From assembly GCA_005877655.1 (NCBI GenBank), contig VBOC01000146.1, positions 1 to 7,578 of the forward strand: DNA of 7,578 bases, read 5' to 3'. A program made the position numbers and the translations under genes. This DNA is from Ignavibacteria bacterium. Lineage in GTDB: Bacteria; Bacteroidota; Ignavibacteria; UBA10030; SZUA-254. The notes under the pieces are model-generated. The model was given only the letters and a program-made list of their open reading frames with translations. It did not search any database and was not told where the DNA came from. This document shows, one piece after another, positions 1-7,031 of the stretch; position 1 is the stretch's first letter, and each line of letters opens with the position of its first letter.

Positions 1-577
1 CCTCGAGGCGATACATACCGCTGAAAAGATTGGCCCACACACTGCCCCCCTTCGTGTCCCATACGGAGCTTGTTTTTCCCTCCGTGAGCCTGGATGAGGG
101 AGTGAACGGTTGTAGCCTTCCGTCTTGAAGAATCAGGATTGAGGAATTCCTCTCGACCAGGAGGCTCTTAGCCGAAAGCGGAGCTATGGCATAAGCATCA
201 TCTATAGGCAGTGGAGCAAAACCCTCCCGATCTCCGACATACCATTTTCTGTCGCAGCGCAAAAGGAGCTGATGTGGTCCGAACCGTTTTGCGGCCTGAA
301 TTCGCTGAACCGGAGCGCCGGCCGAGCTATCGATCCGATTCCACCGGAAGCCGTCATACCACGCTAACCCGAACATCGTGACGACCCATACGGTCCCGTC
401 ACCCGTCTCCACAACATCTCTGACCCTGTCGGAGGGCAAGCCAGACTCCGTCGTGAACCCTGCCCATCTCCATGCCTCGTAGAAGCGTTCTTCCTGGGCG
501 GAGAGCCGAGACACCGATAGGTATAGTCCGGCTATGACAATCGCCCAATGTCTCACTCGGGCTCTCACGGCTTGCAT
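1..577 (-). CDS. Periplasmic two-component-type propeller sensor, N-terminal part (cut by window edge)
   Basis: This frame starts at ATG 577-575 and stays open for 192 codons to the left edge, so only the N-terminus is present. Residues 1-27 look like a signal peptide: several arginines, then a hydrophobic stretch (WAIVIAGLYLSV), then a likely cut after LSA. Residues 45-78 fit the Reg_prop propeller repeat: GLPSDRVRDVVE, then GDGTVWVVTMFGLAWYDGFRW. A second, weaker copy is seen near residues 170-192 (SVWDTKGGSVWANLFSGMYRLE-like). In known families such repeats build two seven-bladed periplasmic propellers, followed by a Y_Y_Y domain, a membrane helix and a histidine kinase, a diguanylate cyclase or a DNA-binding domain. 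Which output this one has lies outside the window. Oddities: no Shine-Dalgarno sequence stands before the ATG, and the upstream DNA is a radical SAM gene remnant on the other strand, so the native promoter may be lost. A GTG at codon 4 is an alternative start. Confidence 0.8.
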   Translation of the reverse strand, partial: MQAVRARVRHWAIVIAGLYLSVSRLSAQEERFYEAWRWAGFTTESGLPSDRVRDVVETGDGTVWVVTMFGLAWYDGFRWNRIDSSAGAPVQRIQAAKRFGPHQLLLRCDRKWYVGDREGFAPLPIDDAYAIAPLSAKSLLVERNSSILILQDGRLQPFTPSSRLTEGKTSSVWDTKGGSVWANLFSGMYRLE

Positions 578-585
578 CGCGAAGA

Positions 586-843
586 AAGGCGGTTCATCTG
601 ATCGGATGCGGGACCGAACCTGCGCTTCATAAGGGCTTTTCAGGGATCGCGAGACTCGCCAAAGAGTACAAAATACCCTTTGTGGGGTTCACTTCGAACG
701 GGCAACTCTTGAAGGAAGATGACATAGAGGGTTTTATCGAGTGTAAGCTCGATGAGCTCACGCTTTTCGACATCGACGAGGTCACCAGGTACAATGCCGG
801 ATGGTGGGGCAATCATGCCGCAAAGTATGACGTAATTTCCTGA
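586..843 (+). pseudogene. Radical SAM protein remnant (internal fragment, no start)
   Basis: The plus-strand frame is open from after a TGA at 534-536 to a TGA at 841-843, with no ATG, GTG or TTG start before the conserved part. From about 586 it reads KAVHLIGCGTEPALHKGF, then IARLAKEYKIPFVGFTSNG, then QLLKEDDIEGFIECKLDELT. This order matches the middle of a radical SAM barrel: a GGEP-like strand (GTEP), the TNG strand (TSNG), and the strand normally read as DEL-x-x-SIDG-x-T, here altered to DELTLFDIDEVT. The N-terminal CxxxCxxC motif that binds the iron-sulfur cluster is absent, and so is the C-terminal half of the barrel. The last 15 or so residues (NAGWWGNHAAKYDVIS) do not look like the family. 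It is therefore a scar and not a working enzyme. It is the only plus-strand coding trace here, ending 6 bases from the 3' end of the Asp-box gene. The family call rests on motif recognition by eye; the left boundary is approximate. Confidence 0.6.
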
Positions 844-849
844 GTCGAA

Positions 850-3800
850 TTACTTCAGGGAGTTCGTCCTGTCCCATTCCTCGCGGGTCAGCGGCCGGAT
901 CTCTCCAAGATTCTTAACGGCCAATTCGGGATTCAACTTCCCCAGCTCCCGTGTCACCCAGCCGTCAAGGTCTTTCACGACGTCTCCGAGTTCGCGCGAC
1001 AGCGCATCTGCCCGCTCCACCTGGGTCTTCGACGGACGACCTTCGTAGTCCGACACGTTGCTGTAGAGATCAGCGAGATTTTCGCGAAGCCGCTCTTCAC
1101 CGGTAATCATGCCACCTTCTTTTGTGGCGACGATTCGCCTGCGGAAATCATCCGTCCGGGCAGCCGCGGAGCGGAGACCTTGAGCGAGGATGTCACCGGA
1201 GGGGAGCTTCGAAGCGCGTTCATCCAGCCCCTTGTGAAAGTCGTTGATCCGGTTCACCGTGAACGCCATATCACCGAGCAAATTATAAAGCTTCATCGCC
1301 AGTGCAAACTGTTCTTTCCGCTCCTCCAATGTGTGTTTCGATCGGGGATCGGGCACGAGTGTCAATGCGGCGGTGTACGTCTCCTTGTCTTTTGTCATCC
1401 TCAAGGTGTACGTTCCCGGCAGAACGCGGGGTCCGGTTCCCGCGCCGGCTGCTGTCGCTGCGGCCGGCACTTTCGGCGGTTTGAGGCGCATCGACCAGGT
1501 CACACGGCTCAGCCCGCGGCGTTTACTGGTGGGAACGGTGCTCACGACTTTGCCCTCCCCATCCAAAACCTCGAGCTTGAGATCACCGAAGATATGGCGC
1601 TTCTTCTGATAATAGGTGATCGTGGCGCCCTCGGGTGGGTTGGGGCCGCTGAACGCCGCGTCGCCGTCTACCCAACCGCCGAAGGCGGACAACCGCTGGA
1701 CCGGCGGCTTCGTCTGCACAAATAAAATGTTCTTCTCGAGGTTTTCAGGGGTCAGCGAGCGAAGCGGAGTTATGTCATCGATGATCCAGATCCCCCGGCC
1801 GTGAGTCGCAATAACGAGATCGTGATCGCGGGGATGGATGGCAAGGTCGCGAACCGCGACGTTGGGGAAATCGCCCCCCTTGTACTGTGCCCACTGGCGC
1901 CCCCCGTCGGGAGAAATCCACAAGCCAAATTCCGTCCCGACGAATAACAGATCTTTATCCGCCAGGTCTTCTCTCACGACGTGCGCGTACCCTCGCACGG
2001 GACTCCCCTCCGGGATAATCGACGACCATGTGCTTCCGAAGTCCGTTGTCTTGTAAACATACGGACGGAAATCACCAAATGTATGCAGGTCAAGCGTGGC
2101 ATACGCGGTGCCTTCGTTGAAATGGCTTGCTTCGATAGAGGATACCCAGGGGTTTTTGGGCGATCCGGCGATGTTGTCGATGACGTTCTTCCAATTCTTT
2201 CCGCCGTCCCGCGTAACTTGAATATTTCCGTCGTCCGTGCCGGCCCAGACGACAGAGGGATTCATCGGCGATTCGGCGATAGCATAGATAGTCGTGTGCA
2301 TCTCCGCCGCGGAGTTGTCAATGGTAACGCCGCCGGACTGCTCCTGTCTTTGTTTATTCGGATCCCGCGTCGTCAGATCGGGGGAGATACGATCCCATGT
2401 CTGGCCGTGGTCACTAGAGCGGAAGAGGAACTGTGCGCCGATGTAGACGGTACCCATCTGCGTGGGGCTGATGTGAATCGGTGTATTCCAATTGAAGCGC
2501 AGCTTGCCTTCCCCATACTGTGGAAGGGGCTTAATGCTGCGTGATTCATGTGTTTTCCGGTTGACACGCCCGATCTCCCCGCCCTGAGATTCCGCGTAGA
2601 GGTAATTGGGATCCGACGGATCGACAAACATCCAGAAACCGTCGCCCCCGTACATATTCTCCCATTGCTTGCTCGTGATACCCCCCGGATATTGCGAAGC
2701 ACCCACCCATGAACTATTGTCCTGAAGTCCTCCATACACGTTATACGGCATGTCCATATCTAGGCTGACATGGTAGAACTGTGATATGGGTAAATTATCC
2801 GCTTTCCGCCACTTGTTGGCGCCGTCATAGGAATACCACACGCCGCCGTCATCCCCGACGATGATATGATCGGTATTTTCCGGGTCGATCCAGACATCGT
2901 GGAAGTCGCCGTGGGCACCTCCGGAGACGTTGCTGAAACTCTTTCCCCCGTCGGCGCTCATGATCAGCGGTCCGTCCGGTTTGAATATCTTGTCTTCATT
3001 CTTGGGATCGACGATGAGATTCGCAAAGTAAAAGGGCCGCCAGACCATGTTTTGACTCCGGTCGAGGGCCCGCCAGGTGTGTCCTGCGTCGTCCGACCGA
3101 TAAAGGCCGCTCTTAGGGGGCTCGGCCTCGATGAACGCATAGACAACGTTTGGGTTCGACGGGGCGACCGTCACGGCAACCCGCCCCCACGGCTTTGACG
3201 GAAGACCCTTCGCACTTTCCTCATTGAGGTCGGACCAGGTGGCTCCGCCATTCGTCGTCTTGAGAAGCCCGCTGCCGCTGGAAGCACCCGCGCTGTCGCC
3301 GCCGGAACGAAACGTCCAACCCTTCCTCCTGAAATCCCACAATCCGGCATAGATCGTTTGGGGATTTTGCCGATCCATCGAGATCATCGAGCAGCCCGTG
3401 GAGGCGTTCCGGCCCTTCAGTACTTGGGTCCAGGTTTTTCCACCGTCTGTCGTCTTGTAGAGACCGCGATCGTCTCCATCGCTCCAGAGCTTTCCCGGCA
3501 CTGCGGCGTAAACCACATCGGTATTTGTCGGGTCGATGAGAATCTTCGCAATTCTCTCGGACTCCTTTAAGCCCATGTTTCTCCAATTCTCGCCCGCATC
3601 CGTCGATTTATAAATCCCGTCGCCGATCGAGACGCTGTTGCGCGTCCACGATTCACCCGTTCCGACCCAGACCACTTTCGCGTTCTTTGGATCGATCGTG
3701 AGTGCACCGATCGACAGCACGGGCTGTTTATCGAACACGGGCTTGTACGTAGTGCCGCCATTCACGGATTTCCACACACCCCCGCTCGCAGAGCCGACAT

Positions 3801-3984
3801 AGACCGTGAGTCTCTTTCCTTCATGGACGGCATCGATCGCAGCCACACGGCCGCTCATGGCAGCCGAGCCGATATTGCGCGCTCCCAGACCCGAGATTGT
3901 CTCAGCATCGATCTTGACCGGTGAAGACTGTCCTCTCGCGTCGATCGCAATGGCGATCCCGAGCATGAAGGTTATCGCTGGCAC
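850..3984 (-). CDS. Large exported Asp-box (VPS10/sortilin-like, BNR) beta-propeller protein
   Basis: This 1044-residue protein carries about eleven Asp-box (BNR) hairpins of the form S/T-x-D-x-G-x-x-W, for example near residues 71-80, 125-134 (KSTDAGENW), 177-187 (KTTDGGKTW), 241-250, 295-304, 342-350, 383-392, 521-530, 590-598 (VTRDGGKNW), 644-653 and 690-698. The segment around 552-590 (TIDNSAAE, then VVWAGTDDGNIQ) is typical of the bacterial proteins often labelled glycosyl hydrolase or sortilin-like; that label is not evidence of glycosidase activity. After the propellers (to about 735) come a beta-rich, Ig-like domain (about 785-880), a low-complexity Ala/Gly/Thr linker inside it (about 841-852), and a helical C-terminal domain (about 885-1035). 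There is no T9SS tail, so it probably remains periplasmic or surface-attached by other means. The start is GTG 3984-3982: the hydrophobic ITFMLGIAIAI follows, but the signal peptide lacks its usual positive residues, and an ATG at codon 7 is possible. An AGGA lies only 2 bases before the GTG. It follows the LolA-like gene by 14 bases and is probably translated from the same message. Confidence 0.85.
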   Translation of the reverse strand: MPAITFMLGIAIAIDARGQSSPVKIDAETISGLGARNIGSAAMSGRVAAIDAVHEGKRLTVYVGSASGGVWKSVNGGTTYKPVFDKQPVLSIGALTIDPKNAKVVWVGTGESWTRNSVSIGDGIYKSTDAGENWRNMGLKESERIAKILIDPTNTDVVYAAVPGKLWSDGDDRGLYKTTDGGKTWTQVLKGRNASTGCSMISMDRQNPQTIYAGLWDFRRKGWTFRSGGDSAGASSGSGLLKTTNGGATWSDLNEESAKGLPSKPWGRVAVTVAPSNPNVVYAFIEAEPPKSGLYRSDDAGHTWRALDRSQNMVWRPFYFANLIVDPKNEDKIFKPDGPLIMSADGGKSFSNVSGGAHGDFHDVWIDPENTDHIIVGDDGGVWYSYDGANKWRKADNLPISQFYHVSLDMDMPYNVYGGLQDNSSWVGASQYPGGITSKQWENMYGGDGFWMFVDPSDPNYLYAESQGGEIGRVNRKTHESRSIKPLPQYGEGKLRFNWNTPIHISPTQMGTVYIGAQFLFRSSDHGQTWDRISPDLTTRDPNKQRQEQSGGVTIDNSAAEMHTTIYAIAESPMNPSVVWAGTDDGNIQVTRDGGKNWKNVIDNIAGSPKNPWVSSIEASHFNEGTAYATLDLHTFGDFRPYVYKTTDFGSTWSSIIPEGSPVRGYAHVVREDLADKDLLFVGTEFGLWISPDGGRQWAQYKGGDFPNVAVRDLAIHPRDHDLVIATHGRGIWIIDDITPLRSLTPENLEKNILFVQTKPPVQRLSAFGGWVDGDAAFSGPNPPEGATITYYQKKRHIFGDLKLEVLDGEGKVVSTVPTSKRRGLSRVTWSMRLKPPKVPAAATAAGAGTGPRVLPGTYTLRMTKDKETYTAALTLVPDPRSKHTLEERKEQFALAMKLYNLLGDMAFTVNRINDFHKGLDERASKLPSGDILAQGLRSAAARTDDFRRRIVATKEGGMITGEERLRENLADLYSNVSDYEGRPSKTQVERADALSRELGDVVKDLDGWVTRELGKLNPELAVKNLGEIRPLTREEWDRTNSLK

Positions 3985-3998
3985 TATCCTGATCGGCT

Positions 3999-4748
3999 TT
4001 ACTTCCCGCGCTCCGGGCTTGCCGGCACAGCGGGCTTCTCAAATCGGTTGTCGTCAAGGGGCACGTTCGCCTCGATTTTTTCGTAGGTGATCTTACCTTT
4101 CTCCTGGTCGCCCTTCGGACCGCTCTCGATCGAAAACGGCAGATACCAGCCCGCTACTTCCTTGTAATCCCCGAGCGATGTTTCGTACTCCCGCTCCGCG
4201 CCGCGAACCATGCGCTTAATTTCGATTTTTATTGGCACGAAGTAATCGGTGTCCATATAGTAATACCGGATGTCCCCGTTTGCCAGGGTCAGCTTGAGTT
4301 TCAGAGCGTCCGTACCCTCGACGGGTTCCATGCCGACAAATTCCACCTTGTTCCCTTTTGCACGATAGTTGACCAGGGGCCCATCAAAATCCGCGTCTTC
4401 GAGAATCACCTTCATCTCCTCCTCTCCGAGAGACTCGGGGTCTTTCTTACCCGACCAGGGCTGGATTTTCCATCCCTTCTTCCCGTCATACGCGGTGATG
4501 CCGGTCATTCCCTGCATGACAAATTCGCGCCGCACCATACCGGGCCGCCTGTTTTCTTGCACAACTCCCGCTTCGAATCCGCCTCCTCCTATAAATTTCC
4601 CGCTGCGGCGCAGCGAATTCACTGCCTGGATTTTTTCCGCACCGCCGATCGTCTTGAGATACTTTGCTATGATTTCGTCGGCGGTCTGGGCGCCTCCGGG
4701 GATCACCCAGAAACAGAGCAGTGCCAGTTCGAGAATCAACCTGCGCAT
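3999..4748 (-). CDS. LolA/RseB-fold periplasmic protein (outer-membrane lipoprotein-sorting-like)
   Basis: This is a 249-residue exported protein. Residues 1-20 form a signal peptide (MRRLILELALLCFWVIPGGA, cut before QTADE). The mature start TADEIIAKYLKTIGGAEKIQ and the following SLRRSGKF are the usual opening of LolA-like proteins in the FCB group and Acidobacteria, and an alternating beta pattern runs through the rest (ITAYDGKKGWKI, DALKLKLTLANGD, IRYYYMDTDYFVPIKIEIKR, GWYLPFSIES). The fold is a half-barrel that binds lipids or acylated proteins in LolA and senses misfolded proteins in RseB. Members of this size without a neighbouring lol gene have no known function, so lipoprotein carriage is not claimed. 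The start was placed at the second of two in-frame ATGs (4763 and 4748), because an AAGGAG stands 6 bases ahead of the second and nothing good precedes the first. It is the first gene after a strong promoter, and the Asp-box gene follows 14 bases downstream, so the two likely form an operon acting together in the envelope. Confidence 0.75.
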   Translation of the reverse strand: MRRLILELALLCFWVIPGGAQTADEIIAKYLKTIGGAEKIQAVNSLRRSGKFIGGGGFEAGVVQENRRPGMVRREFVMQGMTGITAYDGKKGWKIQPWSGKKDPESLGEEEMKVILEDADFDGPLVNYRAKGNKVEFVGMEPVEGTDALKLKLTLANGDIRYYYMDTDYFVPIKIEIKRMVRGAEREYETSLGDYKEVAGWYLPFSIESGPKGDQEKGKITYEKIEANVPLDDNRFEKPAVPASPERGK

Positions 4749-4754
4749 GATGTT

Positions 4755-4760
4755 CTCCTT
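4755..4760 (-). promoter_or_regulatory. Ribosome binding site of the LolA-like gene
   Basis: The minus strand reads ATG AAGGAG AACATC ATG. The AAGGAG lies six bases before the second ATG (4748-4746), which is ideal spacing, and lies downstream of the first ATG (4763-4761), which it cannot serve. This decides the start in favour of 4748 and shortens the protein by five residues. Confidence 0.7.
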
Positions 4761-4966
4761 CATCTGATTGAATAATGGATCGATTTTCTCTGAAATACAA
4801 TGTACTCTACGAATTGATTAAGATCCCCTTTCCATTCAAACATTTTTCCGTCTCTCTATTTTCTCCAGGGGAATCAAACTGATTTGCCGTAGACTTCTTC
4901 CGGGTCCGGTTGAGACGAGAGCCTTTAGAGAGGTAAACGTCGCTCGGCGTGCTTGCCTGGTGGCCT

Positions 4967-4995
4967 AATATACGAGTACGATCGAAGGATGTCAA
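4967..4995 (-). promoter_or_regulatory. Sigma70-type promoter of the LolA-like/Asp-box operon
   Basis: The minus strand carries a perfect -35 box TTGACA (4995-4990), a 17-base spacer (4989-4973), and TATATT (4972-4967), one base from the TATAAT consensus. Transcription would start near 4960 and run toward the LolA-like gene, leaving an untranslated leader of about 210 bases. Nothing else on this strand between the terminator of the beta-helix gene and the LolA-like gene could use it. Such a box is unlike the TTTG/TAnnTTTG promoters of Bacteroides and Flavobacterium. Promoter activity is inferred from the sequence only. Confidence 0.7.
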
Positions 4996-5030
4996 GAAAA
5001 CACTGGGGGCCTGATGCCGCACATCTTACG

Positions 5031-5042
5031 CGATTTAAATCG
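5031..5042. repeat. 12-base perfect palindrome, possible operator
   Basis: CGATTTAAATCG is a perfect inverted repeat without a spacer. It lies about 70-82 bases upstream of the inferred transcription start of the LolA-like/Asp-box operon and about 37 bases from the terminator of the preceding gene. The place suits an activator site of a dimeric regulator, but a 12-base palindrome may also occur by chance. No second copy is seen next to the promoter. Confidence 0.3.
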
Positions 5043-5078
5043 ACCGAACGAAGGGGTGAAGAGGGGCATACGGAGGGC

Positions 5079-5114
5079 AAAAAACGGAGAACCCTGCCAT
5101 CGCAGGGTTCTCCG
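5079..5114 (-). terminator. Rho-independent terminator after the beta-helix T9SS gene
   Basis: A perfect 13-base-pair stem (5085-5097, CGGAGAACCCTGC, paired with 5102-5114) closes on a four-base loop. On the minus strand it is followed directly by six Ts (complement of 5084-5079). It lies 25 bases past the stop codon of the secreted beta-helix gene and insulates the downstream promoter from that transcript. On the plus strand there is no T run, so it works in one direction. Confidence 0.92.
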
Positions 5115-5138
5115 CGGTAGATTCGAAGGGATTTGCCG

Positions 5139-6881
5139 CTACTTGGACAATATCATTTTCTGAGCCAGCCGGTTGTTTCCATGCGTGAGGACATACAGAT
5201 ACACGCCGCTGTTGTAACCGGACATGTCGACATTGACTGTATATTTTGCGGCTCTCTGGTTGAGGTTATCGACCACTGTCTTCAGAAGCTGGCCGAGCAC
5301 ATTGTACACTTTCAGGCTGGTAATACCTGAAGTGTTCAAGGTATATTGGATGTTTACGCTCGGGTTGAAGGGGTTCGGATACGCCGCAGACAATTCGAAA
5401 TTGCTCGGTGGTATCGCCAAAGGCATCTCTCTCACACTGGTGAGTCCGTTGAACCAATAGGGATCGCCGAGCGGGCGCCCATCAGTGCTGCTGTTTTTCA
5501 CAACATTATTTGAGTATTGCATATCTGTCGCTTCCGGAAGGGGCCAGGGAGGAGTCCAGAGGCCGACCGGGACTTGGGTAATATTATAGCCATAAGTCTC
5601 GGTTGTACCGGTTCCCCTCCGAACCACGGTAAACCAATTTAAGAGCCCCACGCCGTTCGCGCCACCCGCAGAGTTCAACGCCCCGGGTATCGTTGCCCCG
5701 AATCCTGGATCGGCATTCCGATTGCCTGACTCCTGGAAGCCGGGCCACTTCGCCTTGTCGGTGAACATATTGACCGACTGTCCGTTCATGAACACAGGCT
5801 CATAAATTGAATCGACGTGGGCCGTGTCATTCCATGATGTCCAGAATGACGTGAGACCCGACGGCCAGAAATAGGTATTGTTCTTGACCTCGACGTTTCG
5901 CAATTTTTCAGCAGCTGTGTCACCGGCGCCGGTTGAGGCGTGACCGAGGAGAAGAGCCGCCGTTGTTGAGTCGAGCGGGCCCATGGTGATGATAGACGCA
6001 ACGGTCTGGGCAGTGAATGAATCCCAGCCGCCATTATACTCTGTCTTGTTTTGTCCACCTGCGTAGACGCCATAGAAAATATTGTTGTTGAACTTCGCGT
6101 TCACCATCCTGTCGAGAAAGAACGGGTTTTTGAATGTGTAAATGATGTTGTTGTGTGAAAATTCATAATACGACACAATTCCGCTGGTGGCTGCCGTGGC
6201 GTACCCGCTGACGCACAACATGGTGTTGTATTTTATCATGATCGTATCGGTCTTGAACGCACCGATATAGTTCTGATTACGGAGAAGTTCACCGACGTAC
6301 CACTGGTTGGGCAGCGTGGTCATATTTCTGAACTTACAATTCGTAATGAAGAATTTATCCCAGTTTCCTGCATATCCGATCGCGAATTGGGACCACTGTT
6401 CAAAGACTACGTTATCCGCTTCGAGCCGGATACTATCGGCCGACAGTTGAATCGCCTGGCCACTGCCAAAATTCACGCTGTTATTTATTGCAATCCCCAG
6501 AAGATAGAGATTCTTGAACCTGCCGGTGGTTTTATGCCCGGTGAGCGTGAACAAAAGCCCGGGAATTGAATTATCCAGCAGAACATCCGGCTGGATGCAG
6601 GGAAGCTTTCCCGTTGAGGGATGCGGGATCCCCCATACCGTGATGTTTTCGTTCGTCGTCACAGTCGCATCGAAAATATAGGTTGTGTCGACAGAAACCA
6701 GTTTATAAAAATGGTGAGCTTTTGCACCATTCCCAAGCGTATCGCCGTTGATCACCTGGTCGAGAGTCTTTGGATTACTCGCATAAATGACGAGGGTATC
6801 TCCCTGAGCGAACGCCTGACCTGGCGCGATGATGAACGCGATCATCGCGCAGACGAGCATTGCGGTAACTATGTATCGCAT
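5139..6881 (-). CDS. Secreted right-handed beta-helix protein with T9SS type A sorting domain
   Basis: This protein of 580 residues begins with a clear signal peptide (1-25, MRYIVTAMLVCAMIAFIIAP followed by GQAFA and the cut before Q). Residues of about 115-340 show irregular repeats typical of parallel beta-helices, with turns such as FFITNCKFRNM, TIMIKYNTMLCV, YEFSHNNIIYTF, AKFNNNIFYG and VEVKNNTYFW: short strands with Asn ladders, as in pectate-lyase-like folds. No catalytic residues could be recognised, so the substrate is unknown; a glycan-binding or lyase role is only possible. Residues of about 494-580 are a T9SS type A tail: FELSAAYPNPFNPS, LKVYNVLGQLLKTV, then SGVYLYVLTHG and QKMILSK at the end. 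In known systems this tail guides passage through the Sov translocon and is removed on the surface. An AGGGAGAG site (6894-6887) precedes ATG 6881 at good spacing. It lies 150 bases after the TonB receptor gene and ends at its own terminator. Confidence 0.88.
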   Translation of the reverse strand: MRYIVTAMLVCAMIAFIIAPGQAFAQGDTLVIYASNPKTLDQVINGDTLGNGAKAHHFYKLVSVDTTYIFDATVTTNENITVWGIPHPSTGKLPCIQPDVLLDNSIPGLLFTLTGHKTTGRFKNLYLLGIAINNSVNFGSGQAIQLSADSIRLEADNVVFEQWSQFAIGYAGNWDKFFITNCKFRNMTTLPNQWYVGELLRNQNYIGAFKTDTIMIKYNTMLCVSGYATAATSGIVSYYEFSHNNIIYTFKNPFFLDRMVNAKFNNNIFYGVYAGGQNKTEYNGGWDSFTAQTVASIITMGPLDSTTAALLLGHASTGAGDTAAEKLRNVEVKNNTYFWPSGLTSFWTSWNDTAHVDSIYEPVFMNGQSVNMFTDKAKWPGFQESGNRNADPGFGATIPGALNSAGGANGVGLLNWFTVVRRGTGTTETYGYNITQVPVGLWTPPWPLPEATDMQYSNNVVKNSSTDGRPLGDPYWFNGLTSVREMPLAIPPSNFELSAAYPNPFNPSVNIQYTLNTSGITSLKVYNVLGQLLKTVVDNLNQRAAKYTVNVDMSGYNSGVYLYVLTHGNNRLAQKMILSK

Positions 6882-6952
6882 GACTACTCTCCCTATGATT
6901 GTTAGTCGTTGTGGATTCCTTAATTCGGTTTATTCCGCATCTTGCATAGCTA

Positions 6953-6986
6953 CATCGGGTACTCCTTAAATTGTCCTATCACCTCC
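6953..6986 (-). promoter_or_regulatory. Ribosome-binding-like element with start-stop codon in the leader of the beta-helix gene
   Basis: In the 150-base spacer the minus strand has GGAGGTGAT (6986-6978), a full nine-base complement of the usual 3' end of 16S rRNA, which serves no gene. Twelve bases or so later stands AAGGAG (6967-6962), then ATG (6955-6953) at ideal spacing, followed at once by TAG. A GTG inside the first site opens a ten-codon frame that ends at the same TAG. This would load ribosomes upstream of the T9SS gene and could shape its expression or mRNA stability, but no function is shown. I see no convincing promoter or terminator in the rest of the spacer. Confidence 0.25.
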
Positions 6987-7031
6987 CTTCTGTTTCCAAG
7001 GCGTTGGCCTGATATGCTCGTTTATCATGGA

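Noticed and set aside
627..812. Minus-strand frame of 61 codons opposite the radical SAM remnant
   Set aside because: It is Ser-rich and without pattern, while the plus strand reads as recognisable radical SAM motifs.
1180..2544. Long plus-strand frames (1180-1725 and 1981-2544) opposite the Asp-box gene
   Set aside because: They are antisense shadows of a well-supported protein; their translations are rich in Arg, Cys and Pro with no recognisable motif.
850..3984. Glycosidase (sialidase) function for the Asp-box protein
   Set aside because: Asp boxes alone occur in many non-enzymatic propellers; no sialidase FRIP motif with its arginine triad could be seen.
4807..5022. Minus-strand 71-codon frame (opening MRHQAPSVFLTSF) in the intergenic region
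   Set aside because: It runs over the promoter, has no ribosome site, no domain-like pattern and a composition like non-coding DNA.
6997..7012. Short hairpin AGGC-CAAC-GCCT after the TonB receptor stop
   Set aside because: Only four base pairs and no T run, so too weak for a terminator.
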